A DNA stretch of 64,000 nucleotides from contig CM043960.1 of NCBI GenBank assembly GCA_014529385.2, positions 40,534,781-40,598,780 on the forward strand, in the 5' to 3' direction. The notes under the pieces were generated by a model. That model was not told where the DNA came from. It searched no databases and saw only the letters and a list, made by a program, of their open reading frames with translations. Numbering within the stretch: the stretch's first letter is position 1; every line of letters begins with the position of its first letter. The stretch comes from Adiantum capillus-veneris (lineage: Eukaryota > Streptophyta > Polypodiopsida > Polypodiales > Pteridaceae). Below, one piece after another: positions 26,559-38,942 of this stretch. A program made the position numbers and the translations under genes.

Positions 26559-27640
26559 ATATCATCGGATAGTCTTACCACCTCTTAATACCTTGTCCTC
26601 ATGTCGGAGAATCGACTCGGGTTGCAACACCTCTTCTTGGTCCTCGATCTCCGGTGGGTATTCATTAGTTGGTTCTTGAGGTGGCTCTCCTTTGTAAGGA
26701 TTTAGTAGGCTCACATGAAAAGCATTGTGTATGAGCCAATGGCTTGGCAACTTGAGTTGATAGGCCATCTCATTGATTGGCCTAAGAATCTGGAAGGGAC
26801 CATAGTACCTTTTTGCTAACTTAGAATAGTACTTTTGGTGTCCCATAGGATTCTTGCCCGTCGTGTGTCTTAATCGAGCCTTGGGAAATTTAAGTAAGAC
26901 CCTATCATTTTCTTTAAAGGCTTGGGCTCTTCTGTGCTTATCAGCAATAGCCTTTTGCCTTTGCTGTGAGATAGAGATAGCATCCTTAAATCTTTTGGAA
27001 AGATTCTTGTAGGTATCGGCTATACTCATTTGTAACAAAGATCTTCCCGTGTACCTTAAGTAGCAAGGGACTTTTTGATCTTTTCTCAATTACCTCGAAA
27101 GGTGCTTTTCCCGTGGAAGTATGTACAGTGTTATTGTAGGCATAATCCACTAAGGGTAAGTACTTCTCCCATTGGGACCTTTGATTTATTTTCATTACAT
27201 AAGCTTTTAGTAGATCAAGAATTGTTAGGTTAGCTATTTCACTTTGGCCATCCGTTTGCGGATGATAGGCTGAAGAGAAGTTTAGCCTTGTCCCTAAATT
27301 CTTAAAGAGACCCTTCCAAAAATTATTGGTCATTCTAGGATCTCTATCCAAAACTATGGACATGGGCAAGCCATGGTACTTAAAGATTTGTGAAATGAAG
27401 AGGGTTGCCATTTGATGGGCTTTGATAATCTTTTTGACAGGTATAAAATAAGCTTGTTAACTGAACCTGTCTACTATCGTCCCTCGTATTCCCATGGATA
27501 GAGTAAATATTACTTGGAGGTATTGCTTGTGTTCCTCTAGTAAATTAGAGTAGCTATAGATGATGATATCATCAAAGAACACTCCAATAAACGTTTGCTG
27601 AGACCTGAATAGCTTCTCCATCAAGCGGTTGAATGTGGCT
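26559..27640 (-). pseudogene. Element A1 pol, integrase core and linker
   Basis: Integrase reads GIRGTIVDRF, SQIFKYHGLPMSIVLDRDPR (catalytic Asp), NFSSAYHPQTDGQSEIANLT (catalytic Glu), and the C-terminal KAPFEVI and [20 protein letters not shown] regions (27411-26562). It joins the RT active site FFDDIIIYS directly near 27490-27560, so RNase H and the N-terminal integrase are deleted (roughly 1.3 kb by comparison with A2). The frame ends at GGKTIR where E1 is inserted. Confidence 0.85.
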
Positions 27641-28700
27641 GGTGCATTGGTCTAGCCAAAAGGCATGACAATGTATTCATAAAGACCAAACATAGTGTGA
27701 AATGTGGTCTTTACAATGTCTTGATCAACTATCCTTATTTGATGGTAGCCACTTTTTAGACCAATCCTATTGAAGTAGGTGGACCCTTGTAGCTTATCAA
27801 ATAGGTCTTCTACCCGTGGAACGGGAAACCTATTCTTGATAGTGATCCTATTTAGTGCTCTATAGTTGACACACATATGATATGTGCCATATTTCTTTTG
27901 CACTAATAACACATGTGAGCAAAATGGAGATGAGCTAGGCCTAGTCATGCCCTTCTCAACTAACTTATGCACTTGCCGCATAATCTCTTCTTGTTGAGCT
28001 TGAGAAACTCTATAAGGAGGTGGATTAGGCAGTGAACTTCCAGGAAGAAGTTCAATTGCATGGTCATCATTGCCTCGTTTAGGAGGTAGTTGACAAGGGT
28101 TGTCGTCAATAAATACATCTTGAAACCCCTTGAGAAAATTGGATAACTCTAATTCCTTGTGATTGTTTATATTTTCTTTTGCTAAAGCATTAGGTTCATT
28201 TTGAGAATCTTTAACAAAAATCATGTACACCGAAATAGAGCTCTTTATTGACTTATTGAAAGCTTGCGTATGTACAAAGGGTATGGTGTTACCATTTCCT
28301 TAGCATCTATGTACATAGCTTTTTTCCTGTACTTAAAGTAGATTTTCCTTTCAGGGAATTTAACATTGGCAGCCATGCAATCAAACCATGGTGCCCCTAG
28401 GATTACATACTCATGCTTGAGAGGAGAGATGAAGAAGTCCTCTTTGTCCACATAGATTTGGACATGGAGCCTCAATTTCCCAATTAAGGGAGTGATTGAA
28501 GCTTCTTGCCCCTTGAAAGCACCATCTACGGGTAGGACTACTCCCATCTCATAGGCTTGGATGCCTAGCTTGGTGGCCAACTTTGTGGATATGAAATTGT
28601 GATTAGAACCAAGGTCAAAGAGAATAAAAGCACCATGTTCTCTTACCTTTTCCCAAGCATGGTATAGAGGAGATCCTTTGTGGTGAGCTTCCTATTCTTG
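27641..28700 (-). pseudogene. Element A1 pol, protease and reverse transcriptase
   Basis: Protease with FILFDLGSNHNFISTKLATK (DLG in place of DSG/DTG) and LGAPWFDCMAANVKFP (28640-28245), then RT: PPPYRVSQAQQEEIMRQVHK, CVNYRALNRITIKNRFPVPR and GLKSGYHQIRIVDQDI (28230-27652). A stop separates the two parts. The layout and length match A2 at 37638-36379. Confidence 0.88.
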
Positions 28701-30260
28701 GATTTCAACCAAGGTAGCTCTAGGAGACTCATGGCGGGTGTTCTTTTGGGGACAAGCGCGATACACATGCCCTTGCTCGCCGCACTAGAAACAACGATTA
28801 TCCTTGCGATAACGCTCAAGCTCTTCAGGAGAGAGTTTATTTTTAACTTTGTAAACTCCCTTGTCCTTAGCTTTGTTGTTATTGGAATTGGCCTCAAGAG
28901 TCTTTTGGACATTTTCCTTCCCCTTAGGCTCATTGGAACCCTTCTTTTACGTGGGCTTAGAATTTCTCTTAGCCTCTGTTTGGAAATTGATTTGAGAAGC
29001 CACCATAGTATGGTGTATAACCGCAGATATGGTGCGTGGCCTTCGGTAGTTGACATTCTCCGCCATTTCTTCAGTTAAGCTTGCACAAAATTTTTGTTTT
29101 TGCTCTTGAAAATCCATCTTTTTGAAAACAGTGGCTTTGAGATGTAAATCCCAAAACTTGTCTCCATATTTGTGAATGGATTCATAGGGAGAGAGCTTCA
29201 AGCTTCGCCATTCGGTGAGTACTTTGTCTTTGGCATCGGTGGCCAAAAACTGCTTCATAATGGAAGCTCTTAAATATTTCCATGTTCGTAGAGCTTCACC
29301 ATTTTCCCGTAGGCTAGACCACCATTGCCTGGTGAACTTTTGAAAGTGCATGGCTACATGGGGTAGCTTGGAGGACTCCGTGAAGCCCTCATCTCCAAAC
29401 GCCACATCGAATTGTTGAATAAAGGCCAAGACTTTGTCCATAGCACCAAAGGTGCCATCATAGGTAAGGAAAGAGATGCTCTTTCCTTTCTCTTTGAACT
29501 TTTTGAACCAAAGGTGCCATCATAGGTTTGGACGATCTCTTCCACGCGGCATAGGATTTCCTATGGCCTCTTCTTTTTGATGGTTCAAAAGTTGCACCAT
29601 CGCTTTCTTCAGAAGATGAAGAATTTGAGGAAGATGGAGAAGAGGGTGACCTCTTTCTCGCCTTTTTCTTGCCTTGGTCCTCCATGTCTGTACCATCACT
29701 TTCTTCATAAGGGGAAGAGGGAAGATGGAGAAGAGGGTGACCTCTTTCTCACCTTTTTCTTCTCTTGCTTTTTATCATCCCTCTTTGAATTATGGTGTGG
29801 AGAAGTGTGCGATGGTCTTCTCCGTTTAGGAGGTGATGGAGAGCGTTTTTTCCGCCGTCTTCGTGGAGCCATCTCCGCTGGGTGGGAAGAGACTCACTTC
29901 TTTCTTGTTCCTTTGGTGGGGGCTCTTGAGTTCTCCTTTGAGAAGGAGATGCGTCATCAAGAAGCAAATTTTTGAGCCCTTCGTATGGATCCTCATCTTC
30001 TTCCAAAATCACAGAGAGGCCTATTTTGGGAGTCTCACAAGGAGGCTTCCTAGGTACTCTCTTGTCATGGTGGGGAGTTTGGAGAATCCCATGAGCACGA
30101 AGCTGCCGTCGCATTCACTTTGGAGGGATGGATTGCCCATGGCTTGTTGAAGCCTAGAAACAAGGTAATTAACAAGCATAGAGGCATCATTAATAGCCTG
30201 CTCATTAGCAAAATCAAAGCTATCAACATTAATTTCACTCTCTTTACTATTGTCAGCCAT
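28700..30260 (-). pseudogene. Element A1 gag
   Basis: The start MADNSKESEINVDSFDFANE is at 30260. A Ser/Lys-rich charged region (30100-29450, three overlapping frames with indels and a small duplication around AKRSSKPMMAPL) precedes the capsid core HFQKFTRQWWSSLRENGEAL and SIHKYGDKFWDLHLKATVFK (29441-28947). A nucleocapsid part follows with one knuckle, CGEQGHVYRACPQ, near 28770. Several frameshifts. Confidence 0.85.
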
Positions 30261-30604
30261 TGTAACAATTTTTAGGTGTACTCTTGCACTTCAAGCCCTA
30301 ATTGCTACTCCTCTTTACCCCTTTAGAAAAAGCACTCAAGCTACTGTACCCGTGGCTCGAATACCATTAATTGTATTTCAACACCAAAATAGCACCAGCT
30401 CCTGTCAAGCTTCAAATAACTCAATAGTGGTTAAGCCGTAGCCAATCCCCACAGGACTCCATTATTAAGACCATAGCTCTCAACGGTGATGCCCCGTTAT
30501 CTGCATGAAGGCAGGCGCACTGCAAGGCATAACAACCATTTACAGCTAGCTTGAGGACCTCCCTTCTTGAGAAAGAAAAGAGAAACCTTGTGCTCTGATA
30601 CCAA
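30261..30604 (-). other. Element A1 5' leader and tRNA-Met primer-binding site
   Basis: The minus strand reads TGGTATCAGAGC at 30603-30592, one base after the LTR end. This is the classic site complementary to the 3' end of initiator tRNA-Met. The ~330-bp leader matches that of A2 (52370-52478 and 38943-39194), for example AACCATTTA and GGACCTC.CTTCTT. Confidence 0.92.
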
Positions 30605-31273
30605 TGTAACATTTAATGGCCTAGTAACTTGTCTGTAGCAGAAAATAACATGAACATAGTGAGCATTTCATTAGAATAGATTCCTAATGAGCATAACAAG
30701 AGTGCTTGGGTGGAGAGAGCAACAAAAAGCATAACACCTAGTTAGATAGGCATGAACAATACTTCAAAAGAGAGATAAATAAGGCTATTGACAACAGTTG
30801 AGGACCAGATTTACATGGAACCGGTCCCCCCTCCAAAAGGCTTTGTATTATAGGTTTCCCCCATCAAGGGAGACATTTTACAATACAATCCTTTGTGTTC
30901 CTTCATTAACTAGCTAGTGCAATGAAGATGCAAGCTTCAAGAACTAAGCAAAACACTTATAAAACACAACATTAATTCCCTCATGGTCTCAGACCCAAGA
31001 CCTCACACACCTTCAAAGGTGGTGAGAGCTAGCGAGGTATGAGAGTAGATTGAGAGGAAGAAGGAGTAGTCTTACGAGAAAGATGTACATCTCGTCACAT
31101 AATCACTCATATTAGCATATCATAGCTTAGTAATTAGCATGGTAGAGGAGATGAGCATGCATTGAAGCTTTGGCTCTTGGTTGGATTTGCATCACAAAGC
31201 CAAGAGTTTTTGGTGCATGCCTCCCTTCTCACTAGCTTGGAGTAGGTGATAAGCTTTCCATTAAAGCTTGAGA

Positions 31274-31308
<35 letters not shown>

Positions 31309-32218
31309 TCTTCTTGCTTCACACATGAGCTAGTGTGAGTGTGTGTTAAATAATGCCTTGAGAAATTCAGCCCCCTCTCTCTCTCTTTGTTGACCCCTCA
31401 TGCTATTACCTCTTGCTGGCTTCCCATTGGACCCCTCCAGGCTTAGCCAATAGGATTTAAGAAGCATAAGTGATAATCTTGTGACATGTGTCCCCCTTTC
31501 CCCTTTTGTGAGAGCTTTAGGTAATTAATTAATGCAACTGAAATCTCATTGGACCCCTTTGTCTCCTGGCCAATAGGAATCAAGCAAGCCATTGGGCTGC
31601 TGAATGCTCATTGGACCCCTTGGGAGACTGTCCAATGGTCTTCTAGAGAGCTTAATTCTTATTGGCTCTATTATCAAGTATTTTTAAATGAATTAAACTA
31701 GATTTACTCTAGCCTAATTCTCATTGGTCCACCTCCATAATAGGATTTGAGTGCACCTTGTGGGCATCTGGGCTAGGGAGCTGACATGTGTCCCTCATTC
31801 CCTTTGTGTAAAGGAATCTTGTGTGTGTGTGTGTGTGTGTGTTTCTCTCTCATCCCCTACTTGCAAGGCTCACCCCTCCTTTGTAGGAGTTTTGAAGAAT
31901 TTTTGGTACACACACAAAAGCATCCAATTTCACTAGTGTTTGACCTTTGGATACAACCTTTGAATTTTGAAACCTTAGCATTTTGGAATCTTAATGGACT
32001 GAACCTTAGGGTCTTTGAAGCCCATTGTTGTACATTGCTCTTTTGCAGATGGCCACCCCTTTGGATCCCTATTTTCTCTCCTTTGGATCCCTATTGTGGT
32101 CGGTCTACGAGCTTTAACCAATATTCTAGCTTTTTCTCCCCTGACACTTCCCCATATTAAATGATCAGTTTAACATGGAAAAATCATTAAGGAGAATTAG
32201 ATATTAGTTATTATGACA
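30605..32218 (-). mobile_element. 5' LTR of element A1 (1614 bp)
   Basis: Minus strand TGTCATAATAACTAATATC at 32218 to ...GGCCATTAAATGTTACA at 30605. Complete and matched by 22326-23514 and 57838-59429. It carries a run of CCAAT and ATTGG boxes in opposite orientation (31424-31745), a (GA)16 tract and a (GT)n tract (31821-31841). The outer flank at 32219 is D2 pol. Confidence 0.93.
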
Positions 32219-32702
32219 CTATTCAAGGGGATATTCAAGCGGCTCAAGGTTGACAAAATAAGTACGCAGACTTGAGAAGATCTGATCAGATTTTCAAGGA
32301 AGGTGACAAAGTTTTCTTACAAGTAAAGCCCAAAAAGAGCAATCTGTCTCTTGGAAGGTATAAGAAGCTTATCTACCGATATTATGGACCTTACAAAATA
32401 ATATATTCAAGGTTGTAAGTGATCAAGCTTATAATCTAAAACTTCCTTTCCATCTCAAAGTGCATGATGTATTTCATGTAAGTCTATTAAAGCCTTATGT
32501 ACATAACCTTGACCATGGCTTTGATGATGAGCAAATCATTTTACCTGCTCAAGATGTTCTACAGCTTCAACCTGATACTATCCTAGAAACTCGAGAAAGA
32601 AAGCTTAGGAATAGATCTATCAAAGAACATCTTATCTTATGGAAGGATTTTTCTGTAGAAGATGCTACTTGGGAAGATGAGACAACCCTTCTTAAGGATT
32701 AG
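32219..32702 (+). pseudogene. Element D2 pol, integrase end and chromodomain-like tail
   Basis: The plus-strand frame resumes with YADLRRSDQIFKEGDKVFLQ, KPKKSNLSLGRYKKLIYRYY then GPYKI, and after a frameshift HDVFHVSLLKPYVHNLDHGF, LETRERKLRNRSIKEHLILW then KDFSVEDATWEDE (32460-32702). This is the GPY/F end of a chromovirus integrase with its C-terminal tail. A polypurine tract (GTTGGGGAGA) sits just before the LTR at 32753. Confidence 0.87.
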
Positions 32703-32752
32703 CCTTCATTGTTCTTAAGATGAGGACATCTCAAATTCTAAGTTGGGGAGAT

Positions 32753-35477
32753 TGTAAGGTCTCTACTTTTGAATTTCACACAAGTTCTATTACGCATTTG
32801 ATTTTTTTAAGTAGCATCGCTAATTTTTTAAGATATTCGAATTCCAATTATAAACCATTGGTTGAGAAAACCTAGAATTTAAAATTTACGCTAGAAAATT
32901 CTGACATGTTTAGCTATACGAACACTAACTAAGTTATTGCAAGACTTATTTACTGACTGTAGAATTTTCTCTTACTATTGTGAAGTTATTCTAAGATTGT
33001 AAAGTTTAGCTTAAGAATATAAAGTAATTTATCATTAAAGAACTAAATAAAATAATTATAAATTCAAAAGATACACATGGACGACACATGAAGGCACATG
33101 GACTCACTTGGACTCACATAGGAGGGGACAAAGTGGGACACATAGTCACATGGAAAGGAGAGGTTAGTGACTAATCTAAATCAGAGGGGATGTGTGGCCT
33201 TATCTCTTGATGATAATGACAAATCGATCAACCTGATGGGTACCACAAGGGGATAAAAAATGCGGGTATGAATTTTAGAATTTTTTAATTTTTTTCTAAA
33301 AAAAAAAAAAAAAAGAAAAACATTTTTTTTTAAAAAAAGGTGGAGGTTTTTTTTTCTTGCTATAAATAGAGCATCCATACTCACACTTTGGACATAGAGA
33401 TTGCCTCTATAACGCTCACAAGGTGTTGCCACTTCTCTTAAAGAGAAGACGCCCACAAACCACTAAGAGAACAAAAAATCTAGTGGATAAGTAAGATTCA
33501 ATTAGCTTTAAGAAGGATGTGTGTGTGTGTGTGTTATCTCTTACTCTAATCTCTCTAGTAGATTAGTGAAGTTCAATTAGCTTTAGAAAAGGACGTGTGT
33601 GTTTTGTCTTTTACTGTAATTTCTGTAGTGCATTAGTAAGATTCAATTAGCTTTAGAAAGGATGTGTGGATGTAATCTCTCTAATGGATTAGTAAGATTC
33701 AAGTAGCTTTAGAAAAGATGTGTTGTGTTCTCTCTTACTCTAATCTCTCTAATTATACCTACCCTCTCTAGCTAGTACATCTTAACTATTAACTTATGCA
33801 TAGTTAATTGAAAGTTAATACATAAGAGTACTCATCACACTCTTATTATGCATAATGCAATTCTCATTCACCAATTTTATTATCAATTAGATTAATAAAT
33901 ATTTTGAATAATACTAAAAATTGGTTCAGTTGAAATATAGGAATGGAAGTTAGAACTAGATTAGAAATGTCATGCATAAAAGTAATGAGTTTCTAAACTT
34001 TCAGTTTTATAGTTTACACACTTATTTTTTGACTAATTAAGATTAGGAAAGATTTTGATATGTAAAAATTAGGTGTAGTGCAGTAACACTAAGTGCAAAA
34101 CTGAATTGGCGAGGGTTCAAATTACAAACTCTCTCTGAAAAATTTTAGTAAAGTAATATCCAAAAAAAAAAGGTTACTTATATGTAAAAACGACCTTAGA
34201 TTTTAAGGAAACTACTAGAAAAATTGACCAATTTAAAGTTCTAAGTGTATAACCTAAGTGTAGTATAAAAAAATGGCTCCAAAGTGTGCTCGAAGCCAAG
34301 GCACTAATGCTCATGAATCCGGTACAAGTAACAGGGGAACTCCTATGGAACATGCTATGTCTCCACCAATCGGACCAATTGGAGCTATGGTACAGGTTAG
34401 TATTGCAATTTCAAGTTATGCATCATTGTATATATGAGACTATAGAAATATATGAATCACCTTAAGAAAGGAAAACATGGACCAAAACCAAGGGGCTTAA
34501 CCCCAAGAAACTCGGCATATGTATGACAACAAGTAGGAAAGAATGTTTGGTTAAGCTGTTTTCCATAGGAAAGAATGTATGTCCAATACTTTTTGTGTGG
34601 TTCTCCTCAAGACTCTCTACTTATTAGCGTTGGCATTAGGTGGAAGTTTCCAAGGCATGAGATGACTTCCAGGGTGGCACAACTAATGCTGCAGTGGGAG
34701 TACACCCAAGATAGCCCAGTTGGATACTGCAGTTACGTTTTACCATGGTGTGAGGATGACGCCTCATTTGGCACCGTTGTTGTTGTGGCGGGAGTACACC
34801 TAGGTTGGCACAGCGAGCGGTATGGGACGCTCAGGATGACAAAGGTTTTTATGAAAAATGTATATACCGATCGGACCTAATGGCGCAAGTAGAGACTCTC
34901 AAGTGAATCTAATCCAAAAGTCGTTGGTTTTAAAATGGACTACTTGTTGCTTGATTACTGTTTGTAATACTATTTGAAGGGATGTTTTAATGAACGAGTA
35001 TCATAAATAAGGTAAAGGAACATGTATGTTTAAACAGTGTGGTAGTAATTAGGTAACAAAATAAGGGTGAGTGTGGTGTGGAAAATGGGAGAATGATACC
35101 CTCATGGTATCATTCTATCGACGGGTGGACCCGATGAGTCGGGTAACTTTCCAACGCTAGAAGTTTTCTTTTTTCTTTTAGTCATAAATCTTAAAAGAGA
35201 CAAACCTTGGCGGCTGTGCTTCTGAAACATGGAGAAAAAAGCACACAGGTTGGTCACTCTAAGGTTTATACTCTTAGGTATAATTGATTATAGATAGTGT
35301 TTAGATAGGGTTATGGTGGTCATGCTCCACCATAGCAAGATAGGACCAATCCTTTACTAACGGTTCATGCCCATGGCTACATAGTAGCTAAGGCAATGTC
35401 CATTGGTTTTTCTTTCTCAGGATTGGAGACCTATCAAAGGTACTCCGCTCTCGTCAAAAGGGAGCAGGGACCTCACA
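32753..35477 (+). mobile_element. LTR of gypsy element D2 (2725 bp)
   Basis: Plus-strand LTR from TGTAAGGTCTCTACTTTTG to GGGACCTCACA. TATA box TATAAATAGA at 33361-33370, followed by about four degenerate ~69-bp units (33485-33765). The right flank (CATGGGATTC) is A2 integrase. Oriented opposite to the D1 LTR. Confidence 0.88.
34272..34880 (+). CDS. Two-exon ORF inside the D LTR (copy 2)
   Basis: Exon 1 MAPKCARSQGTNAHESGTSN to PIGAMVQ, donor CAG|GTTAGT at about 34395. Acceptor TTCCATAG|GAAAGAATG near 34568, exon 2 ERMYVQYFLCGSPQDSLLIS to about 34880, with RHEMTSRVAQLMLQWEYTQD shared with the D1 copy. Both reading frames and both splice signals are kept in the two LTRs although flanking LTR sequence has diverged. 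No known domain recognised. Confidence 0.35.
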
Positions 35478-36860
35478 CATGGGATTCATACATGACTTTC
35501 TCACGAAGGGAGTGGGTAAGACATAGCCTATTTCCATGGAGAAGATAATCATCCTGCAAGGTGAATGGTTCCTCTTTCTTCCCCAAAGCAAGGGTTGACA
35601 TTACATCTTTAAAGTCAAGGTCAGTAGCAGACTCGTCTATCATAGAAGATAGATCATTGTGAGTTGCTATAGACACTTTATTAACTTTTGTTCATCGTGA
35701 AAGTTCATCGGCCACTTGATTGTGCTTACCAGCAACGTGTACAACATGAAAATTAAATTGCAAAATAAAATTTTCCCACCTCATTTGTTTGTTGGAAAGC
35801 TTGGTTTGCATCATGAAGTACTTGAGACTTTGATGGTCTGTTTGTAAAATGAATGGAGTCCCCAATAAATAATGCTTCCATGTGTCTAGGGCATGTAAAA
35901 AAACTAAAATCTCTTTTTTATAAATGCCTAGGACCCATCCGTATTGAGCCTTTGGCTCTCATATGCTATGGAATGCCCTTCTTGAAGCAATAATGCTCCA
36001 AGGCAATCACCACAAGCATCACATTGGACTTCAAATGGCTTTGAGAGATCCGGAAGCATGAGGACTGGTCAGGAGGTAAGCTTCTCTTTGAGCTTGTCAA
36101 AAGCATATTGCTCCTTAGCAGTCCATGAATACATAACGTTCTTCTTTGTTAACTCATGTAATGGTCCTGCTATATGAGAAAATTTTTCTATGAAGCTTCT
36201 ATAGTATGGACATATTCCAATAAATCTTCTTAGCTCATGTAGATTCCTTGGGTTAGGCCATGCTTTTATTACCTCTAACTTTGATGGATCCATGCGATTA
36301 CCATCTTGAGAGATAATATGACCTAAGTATTGAATCTCTTGAAGGAAAACTTCACTTTTCTTTTGGTTGCAAAAAAGCTTATTCTCCTTCAATGCTTGAA
36401 AAATCACTTGGAGTAGATGATGATATCATCAAAGAACACTCCAGAGAATTTGCAATAGATCTAAAGAGTTTCTCCATTATATGATTGAACGTGGTTGGTG
36501 CATTAGTCAAGCCAAAAGGCATGACTAGATATTCATAAAGGCCAAACGTTGTACGAAACTCGGTCTTTTGGATATTTTCATCCACTATCCTTATTTGATG
36601 ATAGCCATTTTTAAGGTCAATCCTACTGAAGTAGGTAGAGACTTGTAGCTTATCAAACAGATATTCCACCCGAGGCACGATAAATTTGTTTTTGATAGTG
36701 ATATGATTTAGTGCTTGATGGTCCACACACATACGGTATGTACCATCTTTCTTCTGTACTAAAAGGAATGGAGAACAAAATGGAGAGGAGATAGGCCTCA
36801 CCATTCCTTTGTCAACCGATTCTTGTACTTGCCTCATGATCTCCTCTTTTTGAGCTTGGG
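35478..36860 (-). pseudogene. Element A2 pol, RT, RNase H and start of integrase
   Basis: RT: MVRPISSPFCSPFLLVQKKD, MCVDHQALNHITIKNKF, SRIDLKNGYHQIRIVDENIQ (36837-36450) and FFDDIIIYSK by frameshift near 36415. Then QYLGHIISQDGNRMDPSKLE (36407-36069), an RNase H remnant with VQCDACGDCLGALL near 36010, and the integrase zinc-binding start LCLTHSLREKVMYESHV (35473-35676). It is interrupted at 35477 by the D2 LTR and restarts, after a gap in homology of ~190 residues, at 16915. Confidence 0.87.
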
Positions 36861-36981
36861 AAACTCAATAAGGAGGCTTGGTAGGCAGTGAGCTTCCTGG
36901 TAGGAGCTCAATTCAATGGTCATCATCCCCTTGTTTTGGAGGTAAGTCCCAATATAGAGATATCATCGCAATGAACACATC

Positions 36982-38942
36982 TTAGAATCCTTTCAAAAAA
37001 TTAGACAAGTCTAGATTCCTACCATTTACATTTGATGAAACATTAGGATCTTTTAGGGACTCTTTGACATATATCATATACACAAAAACTGAGCTCTTCA
37101 TTAATTTATCAAAAGCAGGTAAATTTACAAGTGGTATAGTACAACCAGATTCACTAGCATCTATAAACATACTCTTTCCCCTATAGGTGAAGTATATTCT
37201 CCTTTCAAGGAACTTCATGTTGGCAGCCATGCGGTTGAACCATGGTGCCCCTAGGATAGCATCCTCATGTTGGAGAGTAGAGATGAAAAAGTCTTCTTTG
37301 TTGACATAGCTTTGGACATGAAGCCTCAACTTCCCAATCAAGGGAGTAATAGAGGCCTTTTGTCCCTTGAAAGCGATGTTGACCGTTATAGTATCTCCCT
37401 TCTCAAAAGCTTGAATGCCCAACTTGGTGGCCAACTCCGTTGATATGAAGTTGTGAGTAGAGCTAGGGTCAAACAAGATGAAGGCATCATGCTCCCTTAC
37501 CTTTCCCCAGGCATAGGAGAGAGGTGATCCTTTGCAATGAGCATCCTCTTTTGGACCTTTGATGGTGGAAGCTCTAGGAGTCTCATTGTGGGCATTTCTC
37601 TTGGGAAAAAACGATAGCCATGTCCTTGCTCCCCACACTTAAAAAACTTATGGTCCTTGCAACTTGCAAAAATATTCAATCTCTTTAGGAGAGAGTTTGT
37701 TTTTACCTTTGTATACTCCCTTCTCCTTGGACTGATTGTTGTTGTTGTTGTTGGAATTTCCTTGGAAAGAATTTTGGGTATTGATTTTTCCCTTTGCATC
37801 ACTCTTGTCTTCGTTTTCCATGGGCTTAACAATCCGTCTAGCCCCTTGTTGGAAATTGATGAATGAAGAAATCACGGTGTGGTGGATTACTTCAGTGATA
37901 GAACCAGTCCATTGAGAGTTGACATACTCAACCATCTCTTCACGTAATCCCGCACAAAATTGCTGCTTTTTCTTGACAAAGTCTATCTTTTGGAAGACAT
38001 TAGCATTGAGATGTAAATCCCAAAACTTGTCTACATATTTGTGAATAGACTGATGAGAGAGAAGCTTCAAACTACACCTTTTGGTAAGCACTTTTTCCTT
38101 TGCATTGCTTGCAAGGAAATCCTTCATGATGGAAACTCGTAGAGTTTTCCATGTCTTCAGGGCTTCGCCTTTTCCACAAAGGCTAGACCACCATTGACGA
38201 GCTGATTGTCGGAAGTGCATAGCTACATGGTGTAGCTTGGAGGACTCCATGAAGCCCTCATCTCCAAAGGCCACATCAAATTGCTGGATGAAGGCCAATA
38301 CTTTGTTGATGGCACCAAAGGTGCCATCATAGGTGTAAAAAGAGATACTCTTTTCTCCCTCTTTGAACTTCTTGAGCTTTTGTGACCTTCACCACATGCA
38401 TGGTAAGATTTGCGATGTCCTCCCCTCTTGTATTCTCTAGGAGAATAGCCATAACTTTCGTCAAAAGAGGAGGAAGGTGAAGAAGAAGGAGAAGAGGGTG
38501 ACCTCTTCTTACCCTTTACTTCCTTTGTTTCCTCTCTCCCCTTTCAAAGTGTCAAGGAGAAGGATTGTAGGTTGAATGTTTCTCTTGGGAGGAGTGAGCG
38601 ATCGTCTAGATTTCCGTCTTTGTGGAGCCACATCTTCAGAGAAACTTAAAGATTCATTACTTTCTTGCTCTTTCGATTCCTCCTTTTGTATGGGAGAGAG
38701 TCTTCTTTTGGAGGTTTCTTCAATAGGCCTCCTAAGATCTCTCTCTCCTCTTGGAGAGAAAGGGAAATCCCATAAGCGTGAAGTTGTTGAGTAACTTTGG
38801 CTTGCAAAGTAGGGTTGCCCATAGCTTGCTGCAACCTAGTAACAAGATAATTGACAAACATGGGGGCATCATCATTATCACCTTCATGTGCAAAATCAAA
38901 GTTATTAATGTTCATTCTACTCTCTTGGTTATTGTCATCCAT
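36982..38942 (-). pseudogene. Element A2 gag and protease
   Basis: The start MDDNNQESRMNINNFDFAHE is at 38942. The capsid core AMHFRQSARQWWSSLCGKGE and SIHKYVDKFWDLHLNANVFQ spans 38298-37648. A degenerate knuckle KCGEQGHGYRFFP has lost its last Cys. The protease has FILFDPSSTHNFISTELATK (DPS where DSG/DTG is expected) and LGAPWFNRMAANMKF (37638-36982). Several indels between frames. Closely related to A1 gag. Confidence 0.87.

Noticed and set aside
29577-29975. Plus-strand ORFs at 28680-30150
   Set aside because: Shadows of the A1 gag and protease on the minus strand.
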